DNA of 64,000 bases from Paramacrobiotus metropolitanus. Its lineage: Eukaryota; Tardigrada; Eutardigrada; Parachela; Macrobiotidae. The stretch lies in assembly GCF_019649055.1 (NCBI RefSeq), contig NW_026570265.1:434001-498000 (forward strand), read 5' to 3'. Made by a program: the position numbers and the translations under genes. Of the stretch, positions 1 through 11,124 are shown piece after piece. The number at the start of each line of letters is the position of its first letter. The stretch's first letter is position 1. The notes beneath the pieces are model-generated. The model was not told where the DNA came from, did no database searches, and worked only from the letters and a program-made list of their open reading frames with translations.

Positions 1-332
1 ATCTTTGAAAATTCATAACTTTGTTCATTCCTGCATTAAATTTTTATGTATAGTCTTGAAAAATGCAGAATAATACACAGCATTAGACAAAATAAATGCT
101 TCTCTGTTTCCTCTTCAGGGTAACGCACTAGGAGCCCCTGCGGTTAACATAGCCGCCTATGACAAATCCCCCATAGGCGGCTATGGTAGCCGTACAGGCT
201 AACAGGGCATAACCCTGAAAGAAAAACAAGAAAAAATTTATTTTGCCTAATACTGTGTATTATTCTGCATTTTTCAAGACTATACATAAAAATTTAATGC
301 AGAAATGAACAAAGTTATGAATTTTCAAAGAT
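1..332. repeat. Foldback (long inverted repeat) element, left edge at window start
   Basis: Positions 1-80 and 253-332 are near-perfect reverse complements. A second, inner inverted repeat (148-161 against 172-185, core ATAGCCGCCTATG) lies at the centre. The architecture is two roughly 80-bp arms around a GC-richer core hairpin with no coding capacity. It resembles the elements at 5308-5834 and 33356-33521. The left arm touches the window edge, so target duplications cannot be judged. Most likely a non-autonomous foldback/MITE-type element. Confidence 0.8.
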
Positions 333-668
333 TTACGTTAAAACAGCCTGTGGCATGGGCCCCCGCACGCATGCTTCTGTTACGTTGTCACTTAACAACT
401 GGAGGGTCCACAGATGGTGCAATGGCTGTAAAATCACGAATAAAATCAAATAAGACGCCACTTCTGCACAATATTATTGTGCACTCTCTACACTCGATTC
501 CTGAAATCTTGTACTACAGACAGCAAATCTGAATCATCTGATTTCCAGTTTGCTTTGGTTTTTTGTCTTTTGATGAGTTTTTGTTGTGCTTTGTAATTTC
601 TAATACTAGCACAGTAGCACTGGTGTTGCAGTCACGGGTGCCATTTCCTTTTCACACTTCCATTAAAA

Positions 669-2351
669 ATGGCGGAAACAAATGCGCCTGGCTTAAATGT
701 GAATGTTAAGAGAGTTTTTCGATATGCTTTTATTGCTTGTGTGTATGTCATTGGTGTATTCTGGAGTGTCGTTTGGATATGCAGCAACTTCCTCACAATC
801 CTGCGAAATCCCACAGGATTCTTCACTGTGAAGAAACGTGCCAAGCCGCCTGCAGTCCTTCAGGATCCTGCTTTGGGGGAACACGGCTATCTGCATCTTA
901 AGGTGAGATGAACACGGGAAAAGGGACACTGGAAAAGCGTCATGAAAAAGGCAATGGTGGATGCCTTGCATGTTAGCGCATTTCTATGAAAAATTCTAGA
1001 ATGTTCTTCATAATTGATTTGTCTAACAATGTTCCCTTTTGAGTACATTTTTCCTGATCCCTCGTTTCCTGATTTTGCTTAGAACGGCATCAGAATTCAT
1101 TACGTGGCTTCTGGACCACCGGATGCTCCTTTGATGCTTTTCCTGCATGGCTTTCCAGAGTTTTTCTATACTTGGCGGCATCAGATACGTTATTTCAAAA
1201 ATTCCTATAGGTGAGTTTAGCAGCACACACGTATTATAAGTTTGTTAACCCAGTTGTGTGGAAATTGTTTTAGAGTTGTGGCGGTGGACTTGAGAGGCTA
1301 CGGAGATTCGTCAAAGCCTTCTAATTACGCGGAGTACGAAATTCGTAAACTATGCGAAGATGTGCGATTGATCATCCAGAGCTTGCAACGCGCTTCCTGT
1401 ATTCTTGTCGGACACGACTGGGGCGGTACGCATGTATAGACTGCTTCGGTTTATGGTTTTCGTTAAATCGGTATTTACCGTTCACTAATGTATTGTTGGG
1501 AGGTTCAAATTGTTCAATACATTATGTACACGTTGTAGTATACTACCAGTAAAAGTTATGGTTCAGTGAACACAGACGTTTAATAGCTTTTCCAGCACCG
1601 CCACTATCGGCAATCGGCGATTTATTTTTGACAGGTATGATAGCATGGAATTTCGGTTCATTGTACCCGGAAATGGTCTCCAGCATGGTGGTAATTAATG
1701 CGCCCCATCCAGCCGTTTTCTGGAAGTTTGCAATGAAAAACCCGAAGCAGCTACTAATGAGCTGGTGCGTTTTGCATACTTCTACTGCACCTGTGCGAAA
1801 AGCTGCGCATATCAGACACGTATTAAACCGAATGCATACAAGTAGTGCATAGTTTATGTAAACGAATTTCGCATACAAGTAGTGCATAGTTTATGTAAAC
1901 GAATTTCGTCCTTTTTAGGTACATCTTCATGTTCCAGCTTCCCTTCCTACCTGAGTTTTTCCTGAGCTCCAGTGATCTTAAATTTCTGGAAGAGATATTC
2001 ACTGTTGCACCGATGGGAGCTAAACCAGGCACTTACCAAGAGGAGGACATCGAAGCTTTCAAGTACACCTTTTCTTCCGCAAAAGCATTCACTGCGCCCA
2101 TCAATTACTATCGTAATTTGTTTCGCTTCAACCCACCAAAACCGATCAAATTCCAACCTTTGCCCTTCCCCATATTGGTGATCTTCGGTACGGGTGATCG
2201 AGCCATAAGTCCGGAAACTGCACTGCTTTCGGGGCAATTCGCTGGAGGGATTTTTGAACTCAAATATGTGGAAGGGGCTAGTCACTGGGTGAATGAAGAG
2301 GAACCTGAGGTGGTCAACAATACCATCGCCAAATTTTTGTCTGATCACTGA
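669..2351 (+). CDS. EPHX4: Epoxide hydrolase 4-like alpha/beta hydrolase, membrane anchored
   Basis: Five exons: 669-902, 1083-1210, 1274-1425, 1635-1764, 1919-2351. All joins are in phase and give 358 aa, close to vertebrate EPHX4 (about 360). Residues 18-45 form an N-terminal membrane anchor. The oxyanion-loop motif LHGFPEF and the nucleophile motif GHDWGG (Asp nucleophile) are split cleanly across the exon 3/4 junction. GTGDRAIS supplies the likely charge-relay acid and EGASHW the catalytic His near the C-terminus, the standard order of this family. VINAPHP is also typical. Members hydrate epoxides, with lipid epoxides as likely substrates, on the ER membrane; the exact substrate cannot be read from sequence. 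A polyadenylation signal, AATAAA, lies near 2518. Intron 4 carries a perfect 37-bp tandem duplication (1834-1907). Confidence 0.93.
1834..1907. repeat. 37-bp perfect tandem duplication in EPHX4 intron 4
   Basis: The unit starting GCATACAAGTAGTGCATAG occurs twice, back to back, at 1834-1870 and 1871-1907. It lies just upstream of the acceptor at 1917-1918. A recent local duplication; no function is evident. Confidence 0.9.
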
Positions 2352-2908
2352 TTTAGAAGCTTTGCTAGTTTCTTGCTCACATTGGTGGGTTTTTTTTTAT
2401 TTTTTTATCGCTGTTATTCTAAAGAGATACCTTTTCATTGATTTTTATAACAGGGAAGCCGTTTTTTAATTGGTGGTTCAATTCGTCTGCCAAGCTTTTA
2501 GTGAATAAGTTGGGTGACAATAAATTCCATTTATCATATGGATATAACTCACATTAAATAATTATTTTACTGCCAAACAATATTTGTAAAAGAACCATCT
2601 TTTTTAAAACACTACATACCATCATGATTAAGTATATTTCAAAGTACTGTATGATTTTAGTAAGTAATATTAACTAGGGGCTAGATGGTAGTCATGGTAC
2701 AGTACTACTAACAAACAAGTACTTCCAAAAGAGATAGGTCATCACTCATCAATTCATCATCAAAAAACTGATGATGGTGCTATGTGTAACAGTGGACGGA
2801 TATGTAAAGAATCAGCAGTTCCTTAACGATTTGGAGAAAGCGGTTTCAGTTTGCCAGTGCACCTTGCATTTGCAGTAGTATCGATAAGTGTAACGCCTGA
2901 AGTCTAAC
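2352..2908. other. Convergent intergenic region, no gene seen
   Basis: AT-rich sequence between the convergent ends of EPHX4 and the zinc-finger gene. It should hold both 3' UTRs. No open frame with coding character was found. Confidence 0.6.
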
Positions 2909-4865
2909 TCAAGACACCGTCCCATTAGTCTCCATAAGTTTCGCGTCTTCAAATTGGTCAGGATTAATTTCCGCGGTTTCTTGATCTTCTTGCTCTTCTT
3001 CTTCCTGAGCTTTCTGAGGAGCCTGCTTACGCTAGTGAAAACAACCAATCCATGAAGCTCAAAACAGAGGTCAAGTACAAAGGAGCTGCAGCAGAAGAAT
3101 ACCTGTCGCTTCTTTCTGCCTGGTTGGATTTTTTTCCCGCTTCTAAGAGCCTAGCAAGCAAATTGCGTTATAAACCGAATATTAACATTTCAGTGCACTT
3201 TATGGACCACGAATCATGTTTTACGACATATACCCTGGAAGGAGATGCGGGCTCGTCCTGCGTGACTCCGCCTTCGGACACGGGTAGTCCAGCATCTTCA
3301 GCCTTGGGAGTCACTGGTTTTCTACCTTTCTTTTTTCCCTTCTTCCCTTCAGCCACTGACAATTTTCGCCGTAATTCCCGTTCTTCACTCTAGATGACAC
3401 GAAAACTCACAAGATGTTTGAGAATTTACTACAACCAAATGCACACGAGAACGATTTTTTCTCGGACCATTGGGTTTGCCGCGGTTAATACCGTATTTAA
3501 TAAGTATGTCCGTACGCAAATACTGTATTAATCTCACAATCAGCTCTGGTGCACATTTCATGCAAGTAAAATATAACCAGGACCAAAATCGTTTGAAACG
3601 CACCTCCGCAGATCTGGTTCCATGCATTTGTCGCATATGCTCCGCCATATACGAACTCCAAGCGCTTTCATAGGTACAGCCAGGAAATGCACATTTATGC
3701 GGCTTTGCACCTGCAGATTGCGTCGGGATTGTTTTTTCAATGTTATCAACGACGCAATTCTCCAGGGAACTGTGCTTGAGTTCTGCTGCAGCTTCAAGAA
3801 ATTCGCTTTTTTAATTAAGTCGTGTACAGCCATCAAATTATATCAAATACGGTGTTAGCAACAGAAAATTTCGAGCTGCCGGATTTACTAACATTGTAAG
3901 CAACTGCAGATGCCAAATAAGTTAAGGCTCTCATACAACCGAAACTGCAAAAGCCACACAGTACATAGAATTTAGACACTTTTTAATAATTATTATGTGC
4001 AGAAGTAGACTGTGACCCCTTTGTAAGTGGGAAGGGTTTTAATACTGTATACAATGACAACAGTCCAAAAATAAGCATTTACCGAACTGACCAGTATGGC
4101 TGTTCATGTGACCCTTCAGACTGGTTCGATGTCGGTAGGTGTTACCGCATAATTCACACCGGTAAGGCCTTTCCCCTTTTAACACAAAATCCATATTAAA
4201 CCGTGAAAAGAAATCCACAGAATGATCTCTTACCTGTATGTGTCCGCATGTGATCCACCAAATGCGAGCGAGACTTGAATGCTCGGCCGCAAGTGTCGCA
4301 TACACATCGCCTTCGCTCTGCATAACGATTTACCTTTATAGAACTTGTTTTTAATAATGACTAAATCCATTACAGTTCTAACTTCAGTCTCATTACTCTT
4401 GATTACTGTATATGAATTGCTCATAAGTAACAAAAATATCTGTACCTCTCTCAGCAGGCATTTTGACAATATTCAAGACAGCGTCAGGTTGAGGTGGGGC
4501 AGTTGGTGTGGACAGTCGTATTACGCTGGGAATAACCGTGAGCTGTGTAATTCCAGTGGCTGCAGACGGGCATTCTTCCATAGCTATCCGCAGTTCTTCC
4601 TCGCTTTCGCAAATAATCCTGCTGTTGATCTCATCTAAAATTAAAATGCACCAAGCGTAAGGGCTTGTCTTGGAATATGTAAATCAGAAGGATCAGTCAT
4701 CTCACCTTGCCAGTACAATAAAATATCCTGATCGGGCGGAATCATTGTCAGAATCTTCGCTCGCAGTTTGTGAAATAGGGTTTCTTCATCCCCATCGCAA
4801 GGCTCGTCCAAATTGAAGCGTCGGCTCGTTCCATCGCTTTCGAAAAGGATTTTGAACTTATACAT
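2909..4865 (-). CDS. PB1-domain C2H2 zinc-finger protein
   Basis: Seven exons read from the right: 4865-4706, 4634-4446, 4317-4234, 4175-4083, 3782-3604, 3389-3234, 3031-2909. Phases agree and give about 327 aa. Exons 1-2 look like a PB1 protein-interaction domain: a basic strand (MYKFKILFESDG), an acidic loop with LYWQDE, then a closing helix in ESEEELRIAMEE. Three C2H2 fingers follow: CVCDTCGRAF with HMRTH, CELCGNTYRH with HMNSH (linker HTGERPY), and CAFPGCTYES with HMRQMH. The C-terminus is a Lys-rich stretch (GKKGKKKGRK) and then an acidic tail. The combination suggests a DNA-binding regulator that oligomerises through PB1. I do not recognise an orthologue. The exon 4 donor is ambiguous (4083 or slightly further right), both in the same phase, and the last acceptor could shift by three codons. 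Confidence 0.72.
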
Positions 4866-5307
4866 GCTGCGACTGCTGTCACTAGCGCATGAACTTTAAA
4901 ATATTTCCAGCAATAAATTATATTATCAAAATTCTCTGGAAAAAATACTAACAGTACAATCTCAAAGCTGAAAAAGTATCAACAAACAAAACTAAAGTGT
5001 TAGGAAAACTTCACTAAACCGTAAACGTATTCAATGCCGTATTGCTGAGTACTGCGCAGTGCGCGTACAGTGTTGCGGACGCGACAGTATCCTATCGCGA
5101 GGGTAGCGAGCTCTGCGTTAAGATTACTGTAACATGCATGGCAATGATGGCATGCAGTGCATGCCGTTCGGCACAAAAATCATCCTACAAGACTGCAGCT
5201 TCCCTACATCCTCCAGGAGTCCAGGTATTTATTACAGTAACGCTTACTTACATCCGGCGTGCCGCAACCTTAAATTTGGACACGGCGTAGCATCTGCATT
5301 ATTACGC
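4866..5307. other. Intergenic, upstream of the zinc-finger gene, no gene seen
   Basis: It should contain the promoter of the minus-strand zinc-finger gene. Small open frames around 5042-5343 run into the foldback element and have no recognisable protein content. Confidence 0.5.
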
Positions 5308-5834
5308 GTACGCCACTTACTGTATGCCAGGAGGCGCTTTTGAAAAGCAGTTTGTGGAATTACCAAAACAGCTGCGCATTGGGCAACCCCTGCAGGTTTG
5401 GTGTTTTTTCGATTTGTTCAAACTCATACAATCCGTGCGTACCATAGCTTAAAAAATGCAGAAAAAAAAGTTAAGTTTGAAAACGAAAAGTTTATAAGTA
5501 AAAAGTTTTGAAAGAAACGTTTGATTTGCGATTTAAGGGAATTTCGTTCAGCATGGAGGTCTACCAGGCGGTCTGCCATAGACCGCTATGCTGAACGAAA
5601 TTCCCTTAAATTGCAAATCAAACGTTTCTTTCAAAACTTTTTACTTATAAACTTTTCGTTTTCAAACTTAACTTGTTTTTCTGCATTTTTTAAGCTATGG
5701 TATGCACGGATTGTGTGAATTTGAACAAATCGAAAAAACACCAAACCTGCAGGGGTTGCCCAATGCGCAGCTGTTTTGGTAATTCCACAAACTGCTTTTC
5801 AAAAGCGCCTCCTGGCATACAGTAAGTGGCGTAC
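5308..5834. mobile_element. 527-bp foldback transposable element with 7-bp target duplication
   Basis: Almost the whole segment is one palindrome: about 5308-5545 is the reverse complement of about 5590-5834 with few mismatches. A central hairpin contains GGCGGTCTGCCATAGACCGC-type sequence. It is bounded by the direct repeat ATTACGC (5301-5307 and 5835-5841), which is what a transposition target duplication would leave. There is no transposase-like frame, so it would be a non-autonomous foldback/MITE element. The arms are much longer than those at 1-332 and 33356-33521, but the plan is the same. Confidence 0.88.
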
Positions 5835-5841
5835 ATTACGC

Positions 5842-6352
5842 ACAGTACCTTTACAAATGTTCCTGTAGGTGTTACTGGGATATTCACACAATTACTAGTG
5901 AGTAATTGTACACTATCCTATCGAGGCTGCGATCGATTGAACTCCCATTACGAAGACTTAGTAGGAACGTAGGCAAGCTGAATAGAGGATAGAGGAAACA
6001 TTCCACATCTCAGTACCTGGGAATTGTATATAGGAAAGCTCCTTATACTGCAGCGTGTTTTCTTTTTAAAAAGACTGGATAATGATAATAGTCTTCCAGT
6101 CTTCCGTAAGCCAACTGTTAACTATTGTTTAATCTGTTCGACATAAATAATTATTTGCAGTAATACAGACTTAAAGCTCTACTTTATATATGACAGATCT
6201 AAAGTTTTATAGTAAGTATTATATATGCTATTTACGAATGACAGTACCGTAGTGCTGTTGCATACCTCCTAATACCTCCTTTGAGTTCTTTCCCTATTGT
6301 GTTATGAAATTATTTTACTAACATTACGACCATAAGGCAGATTTGGAGTTAA
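5842..6352. other. Intergenic, upstream of BBIP1, no gene seen
   Basis: AT-rich sequence that should include the BBIP1 promoter. No coding frame or recognisable motif was found. Confidence 0.5.
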
Positions 6353-6559
6353 ATGGACGAAGTACCGGAAGTATTGCCATCAAAATTAGCCCATGTGTTC
6401 GATGAGAAAGTATCGGGACTGAAACCAATTGTGCCAAAACTGCTCCCCATGCGATCCGTGACACTGGAGAAACTGGAGAAGATGCAGCGCGAAATCGAGG
6501 AGGCCATGAAACTAGCAGGAAAGCCCACAGTGAATACCGGTTTGGACAAACCCATTTAA
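6353..6559 (+). CDS. BBIP1: BBSome-interacting protein 1 (BBIP10)
   Basis: Single-exon 68-aa frame. The core PKLLPMRSVTLEKLEKMQ at residues 28-45 closely matches the conserved block of BBIP10/BBS18 (PKLLPLKSLTLEKLEKM in vertebrates), and the short length fits the family (about 70-90 aa). BBIP1 is the smallest BBSome subunit, needed to assemble the complex that carries membrane proteins through cilia. The N-terminus is acidic and divergent as usual. An almost equally long antisense frame exists but has no family match. The ATG at 6353 is the only in-frame start. Its presence implies that this animal keeps a working BBSome, presumably in sensory cilia. Confidence 0.85.
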   Translation: MDEVPEVLPSKLAHVFDEKVSGLKPIVPKLLPMRSVTLEKLEKMQREIEEAMKLAGKPTVNTGLDKPI

Positions 6560-7003
6560 CTCCTGCAGCCATAGTTCGCACTAGCGCAACTGTTGTGTAA
6601 CATGTAAGCCTAATATGATGGTACAAACACATACCTGTGGATCTAATGCATTATGCAGGAGAAAGAAAAAATAAAATAGCAGTAAATGTCGGCAATCGCT
6701 ACTTTGTAATTTGCAGATAAATAAGAGTTGTGGGCTAGGCAAAATATCAAGCTGAAATGCATAAGTAATCCAATGTTTAGTTAGCGTTCTGGGACCGTGC
6801 AATTCCCTCATACACAAGCTTTATTCTGAGCGTCTTATGCAGCATTCCATGCCATGAATAATCATAGATAATGGGCAGAAACGGAGCAAAAATTAAAGGC
6901 CACAAAGAGCCCCACAGTCTTAACTTTCATCCCTGCTAAAGGTCAAAAACAACTGTTATTGCCCCTGTTATTGCCCCTGTTATTGCCCAAGTAAACGCTC
7001 CTT
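6560..7003. other. Convergent intergenic region with a 12-bp triple repeat
   Basis: The region holds the 3' ends of BBIP1 and PYROXD2. The 12-bp unit TGTTATTGCCCC is repeated three times at 6954-6989, the last copy with one change. No gene was seen. Confidence 0.6.
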
Positions 7004-10000
7004 TCACTTTTTCTTGAGGTCATTCAGAACAGCCTGCGCCGACAGCCGTCCGGGTGCTCCAGTTACGCCTCCGCCTATGATAAAGAAGAGCTATTTCACG
7101 CTCGCCTTGGTAAATACTTATGTTGTGGCTGCTTAGAATGTGAAGAAGTGGACGTGTACCTGGATGACAACCGCTTCCGCATAAATAAAGCCCTTTAACC
7201 GGCGTTCGGTAGCCAGTCATCTTTGCAAGAGGTCTACTGAAAAACAGCTGATCCCAGTTCAGACTTCCATGGAATATATTTCCTGGGAAGACGAGATAAT
7301 AAACTACAATCTTCGACTACATTTCAGCGCAGTATATTTCACGCAAATCAACGCAATTTCGGGAAAAACTTTGCAAATGTTTTTCGTATCGTGCAAGTGT
7401 AGCAACTTCATTCGAAGATGTACTGTAATTAATTTGTATATTAAATACACGTGCACAGTTATGCAAGCAGTACTTTACTAGCTATAGATGCATGCATATC
7501 CGACTTATCCGTTCATAAAATGCGTGACACACCTCCGGTCAATCCAAAGGTCTGCTCCAAAATGTGAGGTGTCAGAACTTCATATCCCAGAACGGATGTT
7601 GTAAAACCGGGCGCATAGTCATCGATTTGCTTAAAAACTTTAACAAAACATTTTCGCGTTAGCACTCGCAGTTTCAGTAGTGAAGTGATATATTAGGATT
7701 AGCACCTTCTTTTGCAAAGTTGTTGCGGTCAGTTTCCGACCAAGCCGCACTGATTCCATAAGGCAAATACTGCACGAAGAGTAACGCCACATGCGCACCG
7801 GGCGGCGATATGGTATGATCCAAACTGGACGGGATGACCATCTGAAAATATTAGAAAACATGGCAGGTGAAACGGGCGTCAGCGTAACATAACTGGCAAA
7901 GTTAACTAAAAATGCTACAAGTACTTACTTTGTATATAAAACCATACCATACTGTATACAATTATAGAACATACGTACATAAAAGACCATATACATAGAA
8001 AACCACACCGGCTCACCTCGATCATGGGCTTTTTCGACGGTTTTCCATTAACGAAATCTTTATAAGCATCATCCAAGATATCAATGGATTCGCAGTTCAA
8101 ATGAATTGAGCACTGATGATGCGGCAGAACTTTATTGCCCGCCTTGGAAAAATCCGGGATGCGGGACAGCGCTACGTTGATTTTGACAACCGGCGAGGCG
8201 TAGTCAATATTGTCCACTTGCGTCCGCAAGCTACTATCAATGGACGCGTTGGGCAGGAATTCCTGGAATGTCTTCCGGACTGTGGCGTTACTCAAGATCA
8301 CTGGCGCCTGAATCTCTTCGCCCGTTGCCAATCGGATGCCACGGACACCATCCGCTGATGTGGCGATCTCGGTGACCTTTGCATTGGTGAAAATATGTCC
8401 ACCGCGCGCTTCCAGGACGTTGCCGATAGTCTCCGAGACAGCACCCATGCCCCCTTCGACATAGGCCCACGCCCCTGGGCGGTTCTCCAGACGACCCATG
8501 ACGTGGTGCAGCAGAACGTAGCCGGTACCGGCGCAGTGCGGACCCAGACTGCTGCCGATTAGTCCATCGGTGGCCAGTGTAGCCCGCAGAGGTTCGCTTT
8601 CGAACCAGTTTTTTAATACTTTAGAAATGGGTGCTGTCAGTAATTCGTATGTCTCCGGAAAGACTTTTCGAAGGGAGTACGCTGAAAAACATGTCAAAGA
8701 CTCAAAACCATGTGCAAGCAAACGGTTGTGCAAAAGTACGAGTACATCAAAGTATTTGTACTCGTAAGTAAATGAACATGAACATTTGAATATAATCATT
8801 CAACAAAAAATCTAAAAACACCGCATTGTTAGAAAAAAGCAAATAAACACGCGCTTTTTTACCTGTTTTAGCCACTTGTTTAAAGCTGGAATAGTTTTCT
8901 TTCCTTCTGTTCCGACCGGCAAAGCTTGGTGGCGGAATATCGAATAACGGATCGATGGCATCGACAATCTGATTCAGTAAAGCTTCGTAACGGATAAAAT
9001 TGTCAGCATCCTTGGCGGAAAATTTGGATATTTGTGCATGATTTTCTTGATGGTTTGTTCCTAACAGCAACGATTGTGTGGACCCTTTCATCGGCGTGAA
9101 GGAATATGGATTGCGGAAGTGAAGTTTTAAGCCATGTTTCTGTAATGGCAGAAAACAATAACCTATAATTAATACATGCTAAAAAAATCCATGCTTTTGA
9201 CACGATAACTAGCTGAATGAAATTTTAAAAAGTACAAAGTGCAATGTTTTTACACTTGTTTACCTTCAAATCCAAATCATTATATACAACGGGACGGAGA
9301 AGACTCAGTAAGTATGATGCTCTGGAAAATTTGAATCCTGTAATCAAAAAATATTACACTGATTAATACTTAATTTTCTCACACCTCTTCTATGACGGAA
9401 CATGGTGCAGTAGCTACAGAGTACTCACTTTCAGTACTCGTAGCTGCCGGAAAAGAGATAATAAAAACAGAATAATTTTAATTTCAGGCTTACATACAGT
9501 ATGGTAAACGTACGAGTATTACATGCTTATTCGAAACCAGTTTTTACTTCTGCAATTTCTTTGTTGTTTTACTAATCTACTGTTCCATTACAGTATTGTT
9601 TCACTACTTTTACTAAACTTTGTTTGAACGTCATCCCGCAATTTTCCACCCTAATTCCGGCACAATTCTCAACATTACGGCCATCGCAGCTGGCTCGACC
9701 TTAACCGACATCCCGAGTTCTAATTCTGCGACTTTTGTTATCACTAACTACACTCGTAATTGGAATGAACATGCAACTATGCTCACGGTCAGTGTTGCAG
9801 TACCATATTATAAAAAGCTGATGTTACCGCACTCGATAGCTAACAGCTCTCATGGGACAAAATAGCTTAAAATATTAATAATTTCTTTGTCATAGCCCGT
9901 GACGGAGAAACAGTCTTACCGGGAACAATTTCCTCTGTGACTGCAGCACCTCCAATTACTGGCCGCTGTTCCAGAACTGCCACGTCCAGTCCGGCATTTC

Positions 10001-10591
10001 TCAAGTAACACGCCTGTGATAATGTGACATTAAAACTTATCAATTCAGTTTTGTTATTGGCATTACACGTACCGCAACCAATCCATTGTGGCCTGCAAGA
10101 ACAGTGTGAATTTGGATAGTTTAAATGATTTGTAACCTTAACACACAGGCAATACCGAATTCAGTGACCTTAACCAAACTAATTACTCTAAAACGACGTT
10201 ACCCACAAATTATGTTAAAATTGCAGTCTGGAGCTGTGTTAGTGGTTTATAAAACAATAAAAATAACTAAACAAAATAATAATAAAATGCCAACTTCAAC
10301 GAACAGATAAATTTGATTGTGAAGTCTGCGATAACATCTTATTCTAGAACCACTCGCATCACCATCCGATTAGCGCAAAAATAAACCGAGGCTTATAATA
10401 ACTGGAAATAGAAAACCTTTTTGGAAACTAAACTTTTCACTAAATCATTCTTGCACTGAACTTTAATTCAACTGTATTAAATAATTTCTATTCTGCGTAA
10501 CTTCGTGTTAGTTACAATGCTTACCACCACCAACCACAACCGCATCATATCGCTTTTTTAAATCACTCAAGGCTTTTCGTTTTCGCAACAT
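7004..10591 (-). CDS. PYROXD2: Pyridine nucleotide-disulfide oxidoreductase domain protein 2 (phytoene-dehydrogenase-like)
   Basis: Ten exons from the right: 10591-10525, 10092-10073, 10013-9920, 9337-9264, 9139-8863, 8681-8017, 7841-7706, 7637-7533, 7282-7160, 7074-7004. The reading is phase-consistent and gives 543 aa (human about 580). The N-terminus has the Rossmann FAD-binding fingerprint VVVGGGHNGL, interrupted by an intron inside the glycine loop, followed by LEQRPVIGG. Middle motifs are WAYVEGGMG and GGHIFTNA; the C-terminal flavin-binding block is [26 protein letters not shown]2 is a mitochondrial flavoprotein related to carotenoid desaturases, and its substrate in animals is not firmly known. 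Exon 2 is a 20-nt microexon (10073-10092). Introns contain several copies of the TACTCGTA octamer. Confidence 0.94.
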
Positions 10592-11124
10592 GGCAAAAGT
10601 TTTATGATAAGAGGTATATCGAAAAATCAGATTGGAAGTCAACAGAACCTTGTGAAACAGTAGAACATTAGCGCAAGACAGTTTTTATTCTAAGTTAGTA
10701 AAAGAAATTCACATTCGAAAGGTTTTACTTGAAATGTTTCCATCACACTGCGAAGTTCTTGGCAGAACTTGGATGCCTTCCTAATTCACATACAAAATCA
10801 CACACAAAATCGCAAAGATTGCTATTCGATAAGCACAACCACGCACGTGTAAAAACAAGCTGTGGAAACGATAGCGAATGTCCAACTTTTAGTGACCGGA
10901 CTCATTCAGATGCAATCTCAGCTATCACAAATCTACCATTGCACTTATCTTATATTCATTATCAAACGCACAAGCGTTTTGCATAAAAAATTTTTTAACC
11001 GATTTATACCATAGTCCCGGTTCCCGTATCAACGAATGCAAAAAAAATTTGGAAAAATGTCATACAAACAAAAAGCCGGAGAGAAATCAATTATGCCGGT
11101 ACAAATGCAGGACTGTTTATCTGA
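10592..11124. other. Intergenic, no gene seen
   Basis: It should hold the PYROXD2 promoter and the 3' UTR of the next minus-strand gene. The frame at 10729-10986 has no coding character. Confidence 0.5.

Noticed and set aside
5042-5343. Short Cys-rich frames before the foldback element
   Set aside because: They run into the palindrome, have no splice support and no family match.
6349-6555. 68-aa antisense frame mirroring BBIP1
   Set aside because: The sense frame has a clear family match; the antisense one is Ser/Phe-rich with no recognisable content.
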